Origin: Altererythrobacter ishigakiensis
GTDB taxonomy: Bacteria; Pseudomonadota; Alphaproteobacteria; Sphingomonadales; Sphingomonadaceae
Length of the DNA stretch: 64,000 nucleotides
Assembly: GCF_001663155.1 (NCBI RefSeq)
Contig: NZ_CP015963.1
Location: forward strand, 1,884,001-1,948,000
Direction: 5' to 3'
Shown here: one piece after another, positions 7,830-15,453 of the stretch
How the letters are laid out: each line of letters begins with the position of its first letter
Numbering within the stretch: position 1 is the stretch's first letter
Program-made: the position numbers and the translations under genes
The notes under the pieces: model-generated
What the model saw: only the letters and a program-made list of their open reading frames with translations
The model's database searches: none
Told to the model about the DNA's origin: nothing

Positions 7830-9119
7830 TCTCCCGGCCCTCCTTCGGGCCATTTAATCTGGCGTTCGCGGATAGCTTGATCAGCTTGCTCCTCCAGATG
7901 CCACGGCAGTTCTTCATAAACGTCTTCGAACATGGTGTGGAACGGATGATGAAGGCCATGGCCGAGAATGCCGTTCTTTTCAGCTTCCTTGGTTGCAGAT
8001 TTGACCAGCTCCGCGCATTCAAGATCCATCGCTGACTGGCGGTCTTCGTCCCACTCGCCCAATTCGATCAAATGGTTTTTCAGGCGCATTACGGGATCGC
8101 CCAGCGGCCATTCCTCGCGCTCCTGCGCGCTTCGGTAGCCGGAGGGATCGTCCGACGTAGAGTGACCTTCCGCACGATAGGTGAAGTATTCGATCAGCGT
8201 TTGCTCGCGCACGGTTCGCAGCCCATTGCTGCGCCGCATAGCAAGCAAGAGCATCGTTCCCATCAACCCGCAGGCCAGCCAATCCATAACCCAGAGCACG
8301 CGCTGCAAATGTTGTGCGTTCCGCGCCGGCAAATCCAGAGAAGCTCGAGATCGCCCACTGGTTGTTGATGACGTTGAGGATGACCGGCGCGTTGTAGACC
8401 GTCGCAAAGGTGCAGGCAGAGTGGAAGTCGCCCTCCGCCGTCGAACCCTCCCCCACCCATGTCGCAGCAATTCGACTATCGCCTTTGATCGCACTCGCCA
8501 TCGCCCAACCCACCGCTTGCGGTGTTTGCGTGGCGAGATTGCCTGAAATCGAGAAGAAGCTGTGCTCGCGGCTCGAATACATGATCGGAAGCTGGCGACC
8601 TTTCAGCTTGTCGCCTTTGTTCGAATAGATCTGATTGATCATGTCGACGATCGGATATCCGCGCGCGATCAGAATGCCTTGCTGCCGATACGACGGAAAT
8701 ATCATGTCGTCTGATGCCAAGGCCATAGAAGACGCAACGCTGGTCGCCTCTTCACCAGTACACTTCATGTAGAATGACGTCTTACCCTGGCGCTGACCGC
8801 GGAACATGCGATCATCGAAGGCGCGAACAAGCGCCATGTTGCGCAGCATGGTGCGCAGCGTGTCGGCATCAAGCTTTGGATCCCACGCCCCATGCGCCTT
8901 GTTGTTTTCGCCCAACACGCGCACCAGTCCGTAGGCAAAGTCGAGCATCTCTTTGGGGGCGCTCGCCTCGTCAGGGCGAGGCTGTTCGCCTGCTTTGGGG
9001 ATTTCAAGGTGGCTGTAGTCGACCTCGTCACCGGGCCGGTACTTCGGCTCTGGTACGTGCAGCTTTAGCTGAGGCCGGTTCGAACCGGACTGCGGATGTT
9101 TATCGGCCGGATCGGCCAT
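7826..9119 (-). pseudogene. bkdA1: Branched-chain 2-oxoacid dehydrogenase E1 alpha, frameshifted
   Basis: The reading from ATG 9119 (MADPADKHPQSGSNRPQLKL) gives about 306 good residues of E1 alpha, including the ThDP region WVGEGSTAEGDFHSA and INNQWAISS. At about 8196-8202 it leaves the frame; it then reads unrelated residues to a stop at 8019. The rest of E1 alpha continues in another frame from about 8200 (TLIEYFTYRAEGHSTSDDPS) to the stop at 7826, about 124 residues. Family alignment expects four residues (as in GLGP of Pseudomonas) between RARA and TLIEY; here only one base remains, so about 11 bases appear to be missing. A copy of ACGCT survives at the junction (8200-8196), as expected from slippage between two direct repeats. 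The truncated product lacks the HSTSDD loop and C-terminus and should not form an active E1. An assembly or sequencing error is the main alternative. Confidence 0.88.
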
Positions 9120-9163
9120 AGGCTTGCTCTCCCAACACCAGTGTGTGGCCATTCGAAGGGTGC

Positions 9164-9179
9164 AATCTCGCGCGAGATT
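9164..9179. repeat. Perfect 16-bp palindrome before bkdA1
   Basis: AATCTCGCGCGAGATT is a perfect palindrome 45 bases upstream of the bkdA1 start. It is flanked by two CATTCGAA elements: CATTCGAAGG beginning at 9150 and the perfect palindrome CATTCGAATG at 9197-9206. Spacing and symmetry suit a dimeric repressor site for the bkd operon, but no regulator gene is adjacent and the family cannot be named. Confidence 0.5.
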
Positions 9180-9258
9180 TCTACCTGACAGGCACACATT
9201 CGAATGCTGTTATGAGGAGCGCCTATGGCAGCAAATTGCGGCGGTCAAGCGGCGCAAA

Positions 9259-10215
9259 TCACACCGCAACAGGAGCCTTGATCGGAGCCTGTGGCGTGTA
9301 ATCATGAACCACAAAATCGTCGATTGAGTAGTCGAAAATTGTTTCTGGCTTTCGGGTGATTTCAAGAGTCGGATTACCAGATGGCTCGCGAGACAACTGT
9401 TCCGTGATCAGATGTTCGTGATTCATGTAGAGATGCACGTCCCCACCCATCCAGATCAACTCACCCGGTTCAAGGTCTGTTTGCTGCGCAAGCATTCGCT
9501 GCAGAAGGGCTGCCGACCACAAATTGAAAGGCAGGCCCAACGCAACGTCACAACTGCGCTGATAGAGCAAACAATTCAGGTGCTTTTCGGCAACATGAAA
9601 CTGGTACGTCTTGTGACAAGGAGGCAGAGCCATCCTATCCAATTCGGCGACATTCCAACCTTCAATGATGTGGCGGCGGCTGCCCGGATTATTCCGCAGG
9701 CTCTCTACCACCCCGGCGACCTGATTAATGCCGGGCCCTTTCTCGTAGAGACCATCCTTGCGATAGCGAAAGGTCGGCCAATCGACCCATTGCTTGCCAT
9801 AGACCGGGCCCAGATCGCCCCACTTCGCTGCGAACTCCTCATCATCGGCGATCCGCTGCACGAACTCATCGAGCGCGATCTGCTCACCCGTCGCTCTGAC
9901 GAAATTGGCGTGCGGCCATTCATTCCATATTTTCACGCCTTGCAGAACGAGCGGCCGGATATTGGTTTCGCCGGTTAGGAACCACAACATCTCGCGCGTG
10001 GCTGTCTTCCAGTACACGCGCTTGGTTGTAAGCAAAGGCATCGCACCGTGCGCTAGATCAAATCGCAGCATTGCGCCGGCAATGGAACGCGTGCCAATTC
10101 CCGTCCGATCAACCCCCTCACTACCTTGCTCCCATATCTGACGCATCAGATCGAGATACTGCTGCTCGTAATGCGCCGTATCACCTTGAGTGTGGGGAAT
10201 CTTAGCACTGGCCAT
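9259..10215 (-). CDS. thyA: Thymidylate synthase
   Basis: A 318-residue cytoplasmic enzyme making dTMP from dUMP with 5,10-methylene-THF. Visible motifs: DRTGIGTRSIAGAMLRFDL (36-54), LLTTKRVYWKT, the catalytic cysteine C200 in LPPCHKTYQFHV, the dUMP-binding RSCDVALGLPFNLWSA and the C-terminal IKAPVAV. It is longer than the E. coli enzyme because of an insertion around residues 105-160, which is common in long-form ThyA. No dihydrofolate reductase gene is next to it in the window. Downstream on the same strand, after 139 bases, comes the bkd operon. Confidence 0.97.
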   Translation of the reverse strand: MASAKIPHTQGDTAHYEQQYLDLMRQIWEQGSEGVDRTGIGTRSIAGAMLRFDLAHGAMPLLTTKRVYWKTATREMLWFLTGETNIRPLVLQGVKIWNEWPHANFVRATGEQIALDEFVQRIADDEEFAAKWGDLGPVYGKQWVDWPTFRYRKDGLYEKGPGINQVAGVVESLRNNPGSRRHIIEGWNVAELDRMALPPCHKTYQFHVAEKHLNCLLYQRSCDVALGLPFNLWSAALLQRMLAQQTDLEPGELIWMGGDVHLYMNHEHLITEQLSREPSGNPTLEITRKPETIFDYSIDDFVVHDYTPQAPIKAPVAV

Positions 10216-10244
10216 ACAACAACCCTAAACCCGCAATTGCGCGC

Positions 10245-10273
10245 TTGCCACCCCGCTAAGGCGCTTCTATAGG
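10245..10273 (+). promoter_or_regulatory. Promoter of tRNA-Pro
   Basis: TTGCCA (10245-10250), a 17-base spacer and TATAGG (10268-10273), about 54 bases before the mature tRNA. The same two hexamers with the same spacing precede tRNA-Asn at 22230, which supports both. Confidence 0.65.
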
Positions 10274-10326
10274 GCGCGCCTTGCCTCGTTCCACAGCTCT
10301 TTTGCAGCCATGTGGTCCGATCCGGT

Positions 10327-10403
10327 CGGGGAGTAGCTCAGCCTGGTAGAGCACTGTCTTCGGGAGGCAGGGGCCGGAGGTTCGAATCCTCTCTCCCCGA
10401 CCA
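10327..10403 (+). tRNA. tRNA-Pro (CGG)
   Basis: A 77-base cloverleaf: acceptor CGGGGAG with CTCCCCG, D-arm GCTCAGCCTGGTAGAGC, anticodon loop TTCGGGA with CGG, T-loop TTCGAAT, discriminator A and an encoded CCA. Confidence 0.97.
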
Positions 10404-10406
10404 TAT

Positions 10407-10859
10407 TCAAACTGGTTCAATCCCGATCAGGCCCAGTGCCGCTGTCAGTGTTCCCAGTCCCAGCGACAAATGCCATCGCAACCGCATGAAAACAGTGTCA
10501 GAAAGACCTAACCAGCGGTCAATGCAAGGGCTCAATGCAATTAATACGCCTAAACATAACAGCTGTGGCTCAGGCCACTGCCACCCGAAAGTCCAAGGCA
10601 AGAACAACGCTAGCGCCAGCAAGCTTGGCAACACCGCAATCAGATAGACTATCGCGTCACCTCGCCTTGCCAGCAGAGCTTGCCCCCACCAAACCCCGCC
10701 CAGGAAGCTGAATATAATTGCCGCATAGGCGAAACCTCCTGCCAGCGCGATGAAGCCCCACTCCCCTCCTTGCAAAAGGAGCACGAGCGAAATGGCCTGT
10801 GGCAGCAGTCCTGCATATCCAAGAATTCGAGCCGGTCGCGATAAGGTTTCGGTGGTCAT
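10407..10859 (-). CDS. DUF3429 membrane protein
   Basis: A 150-residue protein with five hydrophobic segments and the GGVWWGQ loop (residues 50-56) typical of the DUF3429 family; function unknown. Helices fall at about 13-28, 33-50, 66-85, 90-108 and 130-148. I set the start at ATG 10859 (MTTETLSRPARILGYAGLLP); the frame stays open far upstream, but that part is antisense to the SDR gene and has no homology I recognise. Its 3' end reaches to within 4 bases of tRNA-Pro, in convergent orientation. Confidence 0.8.
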   Translation of the reverse strand: MTTETLSRPARILGYAGLLPQAISLVLLLQGGEWGFIALAGGFAYAAIIFSFLGGVWWGQALLARRGDAIVYLIAVLPSLLALALFLPWTFGWQWPEPQLLCLGVLIALSPCIDRWLGLSDTVFMRLRWHLSLGLGTLTAALGLIGIEPV

Positions 10860-10950
10860 GCCCGACCAATAGCCAAATTCACCAAGGGTTCCCTGACCTG
10901 ACAAATTTGAGTGATTGCGCGTTGGAGACAGTTCGCGCAATCTGCGGATC

Positions 10951-11709
10951 ATGAACCTTTTCGATCTAAGCGGAAAAACCGCAATCATCACGGGTGGCAA
11001 CAGTGGCATCGGCTTGGCTTTCGCTCGCGGACTAATCAAATCAGGTGCCGACGTCGCGATATGGGCACGCAATCCGGAAAAGAATGCACACGCAATCGAT
11101 GAACTTTCGGCACTGGACGGCGGCAAAGCAATCGCCCTACCCTGCGATGTTGCTGAAGAAGAACAGATCGCGGCTGCCATGGCAGGGACGCTCGATGCGT
11201 TCGGGAAAGTCGATATCTGTTTTGCGAACGCCGGTATCGGTGGTGGCATGGCGTTGCCAGAGATGACCGCCGAAGCATGGGACCATGTGATGGCTGTCAA
11301 CGCACGGGGCCCAGCTCTCACCTATCGTTACGTCACCGAGCATATGGTCGAGCGGGGCGAAGGTGGCAAACTTATTGTGACGTCATCCGGCCAGTCGATC
11401 ATGGGGGTCAATCGCAGCTCCAACTACGCCGCGTCAAAGGCGGCGGTAAACGGGCTGACCCGCGCCGCGGCATTTGAGCTTGCACGCTACAGGATTACCG
11501 CAAATGCCTTGCTGTTTGGCTTCTACGAAACTGATTTGACTGCACAGGCAGACCCGCGGTTTGCTGAGTGGATGACCAAGCGCATTCCTCTCAGGCGCTT
11601 CGGAGATCACGATGGGCTGGAGGGCTTGGCAGTATTCTTTGCCTCTTCGCACAGCGACTACATCACTGGTCAGTGCCTACCGGTCGATGGTGGTCTTTGC
11701 ATTAGCTGA
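10951..11709 (+). CDS. Short-chain dehydrogenase/reductase
   Basis: A 252-residue Rossmann oxidoreductase. The cofactor motif TGGNSGIG is at 14-21, the NAG structural motif in FANAGIGGG at 91-99, and the catalytic triad Ser145/146 (VTSSGQ), Tyr159 and Lys163 (NYAASK). The C-terminal DYITGQCLPVDGG is the usual SDR ending. Basic residues after the second strand (WARNPEK) leave NAD or NADP open. The frame is open to a TTG at 10915 but the family start fits ATG 10951. The substrate cannot be inferred from its neighbours. Confidence 0.88.
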   Translation: MNLFDLSGKTAIITGGNSGIGLAFARGLIKSGADVAIWARNPEKNAHAIDELSALDGGKAIALPCDVAEEEQIAAAMAGTLDAFGKVDICFANAGIGGGMALPEMTAEAWDHVMAVNARGPALTYRYVTEHMVERGEGGKLIVTSSGQSIMGVNRSSNYAASKAAVNGLTRAAAFELARYRITANALLFGFYETDLTAQADPRFAEWMTKRIPLRRFGDHDGLEGLAVFFASSHSDYITGQCLPVDGGLCIS

Positions 11710-11772
11710 GGAACAGCGACAGGCTCCGATCATTGGATAGCCGTATGGACGGCACAGATTGGATCAATTCAC

Positions 11773-13116
11773 GTGACTGATCGCGATAACCCACGGGATA
11801 ACGCGCGTTATCGAGCCGTTCCTAGTTCGCGCCTCGGCCGGGTGGCGGGTTTTGGCCGGCTAGCAAGCGGAATCGCCGGAGGTATGGTGGCCGAAGGAGC
11901 ACGACGGCTCGCCAGTGGCGAGAGAATTTCCGCCGAGGACCTGCTGCTCACACCCGGCAATGCACGTCGTCTGACGGAGAGGCTGTCCCATCTACGTGGC
12001 GCGGCGATGAAGCTGGGGCAAATCATCAGCATGGATGCAGGTGATTTCCTGCCGGCTGAGCTATCCTCAATTCTTTCCACACTCCGCGATCAGGCGAACT
12101 TCATGCCGGCGCGGCAACTGGACTCCGTTCTGCGTGAAGAATGGGGTACGGATTGGCGAACGAATTTTCGTTGGTTCAATCCCCGCCCCATCGCGGCGGC
12201 ATCGATCGGACAGGTCCACAAGGCGCTTACTCGCGATGGCAAAGAACTTGCGATCAAGGTCCAGTACCCGGGCGTTGCGGAAAGCATATCTGCAGATGTT
12301 GACAATGTCGCCACGCTGCTGCGGATGTCTGGACTGTTGCCCGATACGCTCGACATGGAACCGCTGTTGGCGGCCGCCAAGGAGCAGCTCAAGGAAGAGG
12401 CTGACTATATTCGCGAAGGCGAACAAATGCGCCTTTATGCTGAACGCATGGAAGGCGATGACCGCTTCGTCGTACCCGACATACACGAAGAGCTGACACG
12501 AAGCCGTATTCTGGCGATGAGCTTTGAAGAGGGCATCCCGATCGAAGCTCTCGCCGAAGAACCACAGCACCTCCGCAACGAAGTGTTCGAGCGAATCGTC
12601 GATCTGGTTTTGCGGGAGCTTTTTGAATTCGGCGCAATGCAGACCGATCCCAATTTCGCAAACTACCGCTATCGCCGCAGCAATGGGGCGGTAGTGTTGC
12701 TCGATTTCGGCGCCGCGCGCGATATCGAGCCGCATGTCATCAAGGGTTACCGAAAACTCCTTAACGCAGGTCTGAGCGGCGATGCCGCCAGAGTTCGTGA
12801 AGAGGCTCTCTCCATCGGATTTATAAATCAAACCGTAATCGAACGTCAGGGCGAACGGGTCGACCGGATGATCGCGATTATCACTGATGAAATGAACAAG
12901 GATGCGCCCTTCGACTTTGGCAATCGCGCTTTCGTGCCACTTTTGCGCGATGAAGGGTTGGCGATCGCCGAAGACAAGCAAAGCTGGCATATCCCGCCGG
13001 CGGAGACGTTGTTCGTTCAACGCAAGATAAGCGGAACGGCGCTGTTGGGCGCGCGGCTGGGAGCTGAGATAAACGTCCGCCAGCTTGTGGAGGCCAAGCT
13101 GGCGGAGGTAGTCTGA
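11773..13116 (+). CDS. ABC1/COQ8-like atypical kinase
   Basis: A 447-residue protein of the UbiB/ADCK family, which supports ubiquinone synthesis. Hallmarks: KLGQ at 80-83, the alanine-rich loop AAASIGQVHKA at 141-151, lysine K162 in AIKVQYPG, the MQTDPNFANY segment and the DFG-type LLDFGAARD. TDPNFAN rather than DPHPGN, and AAASIGQVH, resemble mitochondrial COQ8 more than E. coli UbiB. No C-terminal membrane helices of the UbiB kind are evident. It starts with GTG at 11773. It converges with the DUF885 gene, leaving two bases between stops. Confidence 0.87.
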   Translation: MTDRDNPRDNARYRAVPSSRLGRVAGFGRLASGIAGGMVAEGARRLASGERISAEDLLLTPGNARRLTERLSHLRGAAMKLGQIISMDAGDFLPAELSSILSTLRDQANFMPARQLDSVLREEWGTDWRTNFRWFNPRPIAAASIGQVHKALTRDGKELAIKVQYPGVAESISADVDNVATLLRMSGLLPDTLDMEPLLAAAKEQLKEEADYIREGEQMRLYAERMEGDDRFVVPDIHEELTRSRILAMSFEEGIPIEALAEEPQHLRNEVFERIVDLVLRELFEFGAMQTDPNFANYRYRRSNGAVVLLDFGAARDIEPHVIKGYRKLLNAGLSGDAARVREEALSIGFINQTVIERQGERVDRMIAIITDEMNKDAPFDFGNRAFVPLLRDEGLAIAEDKQSWHIPPAETLFVQRKISGTALLGARLGAEINVRQLVEAKLAEVV

Positions 13117-13118
13117 AG

Positions 13119-14912
13119 TTACCCAGACTTTTGCGCTTCAATCCATCTTTTGACGTATGTTTCCAGAACACTCATTGGAACTGATCCATTTTCAAGCACC
13201 GTGTCGTGAAATGCCCGCAGATCAAAACTTGATCCCAGTTCTCGCTCGGCCAGTTCCCGCAATTCGCGGATTTTCAACTCACCTACCTTGTATGCCAGTG
13301 CCTGACCGGGCCACGTAATGTAACGGTTGACCTCAGCATCGATATTCGCGGGCGAAAGCGCCGTATTGTCGAGCATGTAATCGACCGCACGTTGCTTGCT
13401 CCAACCTTTGGAGTGTATCCCGGTATCGACGACAAGTCGCGTGGCGCGCCACATCTCATAGCTTAACCGGCCCATCTCACGTGCAGGCGTATTGTAGAGC
13501 CCCATCTCAATTCCAAGACGTTCAGAATACAGCCCCCAGCCTTCCACGAAAGCGGTGAAGAATGTGCCGTTGGCGCGAAGCGGATGCAGGTCCAGCTCGC
13601 GCTGCAAGGCAATCTGGTGATGATGGCCCGGGACTGCTTCATGCACACCCAGCGCGGGTAGTTCCCACAAGGGACGCTGATCGAGCTCGGTCAGATTCAA
13701 ACGATAAATCCCCGCCTGCCCCGTTTCGAGCGAGCCAGGCTCGTAATACGCAGTCGTATTCCCAGGGGCTTGTGCTGCTGGAATGGGCAGTACCGTGTAA
13801 GGCTGGCGCGGTAGCTTACCGAACAGTTTCGGCATCCAGCCATCGATCTCCTTAGCCAAAGCTTGTGTATAGCGCAGATAGTCCTGCTCATCGGTCATGT
13901 AATACCGCGGGTCGGTGCGCAGATGCTCGATGAAAGCTTCGCGCGTTTCAAACCCGGCTTCGGAGGCCACAGTCTCCATTTCCGCACGGATTCGTGCGAC
14001 CTCAGATAGCCCAAGCTTGTGAACTTCGTCAGCGGTCATGTCCGTCGTAGTGAAACTCTTGACGCGATAGTCATAAAACTCTGCACCTCCAGGAGTTGCA
14101 AGGACGCCCGGTGTTCCTGTGCGACATCGAGGTGCATATTCGTCTGTGTAGAAGTCCGCAAAGGCTTGAAGCTCCGGAAATACAGAGGATTCTAAGACGG
14201 TCTTGGCGCGAGCTTTCAGATCCGCCCAATCCGCATCGCTGATCGTTGCAGGCTGTGTTGCAAACGGGGCCCAATACGGAGAGCTTTCCGCTTCAGAGTG
14301 AACCATGCTCTGCATGCGATCATCGAAACCTTCCATCGGACCGCACGCGTGTGTCAGGCCCTTTTCGATGGAGATTCGTGACCGATCAATAGAGTCTTGG
14401 TTAACCTTTGAATACGCGGCAAGGCGACCAACGTAGCTCTCGTAATCCTCCAGCGTGAAGAATGGTGAGCTATGCGGCAATGAGGCCAATTGATTGAACC
14501 AACCCCCGCGGTTGGTGAAGATCTGGTACCAGTCATGCTCATGAGCGGAGGCAGCGACAATGTCCGCCATACTAAGTCGTACGACGTCGAAATCGACTTG
14601 CAAGTCAGCAGAAAGTGCAGCCCTGTCGATCGTATCAAGCTGCGCCACAAACCGCCGGGCATCAGCGATGCTGCGCGCGTGGGCTTCGAGAGACCAATCG
14701 CCCAACTTACCGTCACCCCTTCGATCGCCAACGCTTGTTGCTAGGCCCGGGCTGTTATCCAGATACCATTGCCAGATCTCTTCGCGAAGTGACTCATAGG
14801 CAGCGATAGATTCGCTTTCTATGGTTGCCATCCCGTGATCATTTGCGCTGACAGATGTGCCAGAAATAGCGGCAGTCGATGCGAGCAATACCGCGGCAAG
14901 TAGCTTTTGCAT
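13119..14912 (-). CDS. DUF885 secreted metallopeptidase-like protein
   Basis: A 597-residue protein with an N-terminal signal peptide (KLLAAVLLASTAAISGTSVSA, cleavage near residue 24) and a DUF885 domain across the rest. The signature GVHEAVPGHHHQ, with H424, is the zinc-binding helix of this family (HExxxGHH), and a downstream EGWGLYSE supplies the next glutamate. DUF885 proteins are thought to be periplasmic carboxypeptidase-like zinc hydrolases; the substrate here is unknown. It is divergent from the phosphatase gene across 67 bases. Confidence 0.85.
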   Translation of the reverse strand: MQKLLAAVLLASTAAISGTSVSANDHGMATIESESIAAYESLREEIWQWYLDNSPGLATSVGDRRGDGKLGDWSLEAHARSIADARRFVAQLDTIDRAALSADLQVDFDVVRLSMADIVAASAHEHDWYQIFTNRGGWFNQLASLPHSSPFFTLEDYESYVGRLAAYSKVNQDSIDRSRISIEKGLTHACGPMEGFDDRMQSMVHSEAESSPYWAPFATQPATISDADWADLKARAKTVLESSVFPELQAFADFYTDEYAPRCRTGTPGVLATPGGAEFYDYRVKSFTTTDMTADEVHKLGLSEVARIRAEMETVASEAGFETREAFIEHLRTDPRYYMTDEQDYLRYTQALAKEIDGWMPKLFGKLPRQPYTVLPIPAAQAPGNTTAYYEPGSLETGQAGIYRLNLTELDQRPLWELPALGVHEAVPGHHHQIALQRELDLHPLRANGTFFTAFVEGWGLYSERLGIEMGLYNTPAREMGRLSYEMWRATRLVVDTGIHSKGWSKQRAVDYMLDNTALSPANIDAEVNRYITWPGQALAYKVGELKIRELRELAERELGSSFDLRAFHDTVLENGSVPMSVLETYVKRWIEAQKSG

Positions 14913-14979
14913 TAAAATCTCTCCTGTTGCGGACGCTTCCTATTGCGCGACCACCTATAGGTCCAGTAGCCATTGACCA

Positions 14980-15453
14980 ATGGCACACACCGCATCTGTT
15001 CTCTTCGTTTGCCTTGGCAATATTTGCCGTTCCCCTTTGGCCGAAGCCGCTTTCCGCGCCGCTGCGCACGAGGCAGGTTTCGAAGTGCATGTCGATAGCG
15101 TGGGCACTGCAGGTTATCATGTGGGTGAACCGCCCGACCCCCGAAGCATCCGCACAGCGGCCACTCGTGGCATCGACATCGCGCACTATCGTGGGCGGCA
15201 ACTCGCAGAGAGTGACTATCGCGAATTCACGCACATCTTTGCGATGGATCACGAGAATCTAAGAAACATTGAAGCTAGAGCGCCCACAGATGCGACGGCG
15301 AAAATCTCGCTTCTGCTAGATTTACTTCCCCACCGTATGGGCGAAGCCGTGGGTGATCCCTATTACGGTGGAGAGGATGGATTTGAGCGCACATGGGCTG
15401 AGGTGAATGAGGCGGCACAGGCGCTCGCAAGAAAGCTAGCCCCCGCGCAATAA
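14980..15453 (+). CDS. Low-molecular-weight protein-tyrosine phosphatase
   Basis: A 157-residue cytoplasmic phosphatase. The P-loop C11-LGNIC-R17-S fits Cx5R, and the general acid lies in VGDPYYGG near residue 122 with two tyrosines as in the family. Bacterial relatives act on tyrosine kinases for surface polysaccharide or on small substrates. No kinase or polysaccharide gene is nearby, so its target is open. The last 18 bases overlap the convergent 3' end of recG. Confidence 0.92.
   Translation: MAHTASVLFVCLGNICRSPLAEAAFRAAAHEAGFEVHVDSVGTAGYHVGEPPDPRSIRTAATRGIDIAHYRGRQLAESDYREFTHIFAMDHENLRNIEARAPTDATAKISLLLDLLPHRMGEAVGDPYYGGEDGFERTWAEVNEAAQALARKLAPAQ

Noticed and set aside
8190..8206. Programmed ribosomal frameshift in E1 alpha
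   Set aside because: No slippery heptamer or stimulatory hairpin is apparent, and four conserved residues are missing at the junction, which a frameshift would not restore.
8019..9119. Treating the first E1 alpha frame as a complete, shorter gene
   Set aside because: Its last 60 residues are unrelated to the family, while the true C-terminus continues in the next frame to an ATGA overlap with E1 beta.
12067..13020. A 317-codon open frame on the minus strand
   Set aside because: It lies fully inside the COQ8-like kinase gene on the other strand and has no family features.
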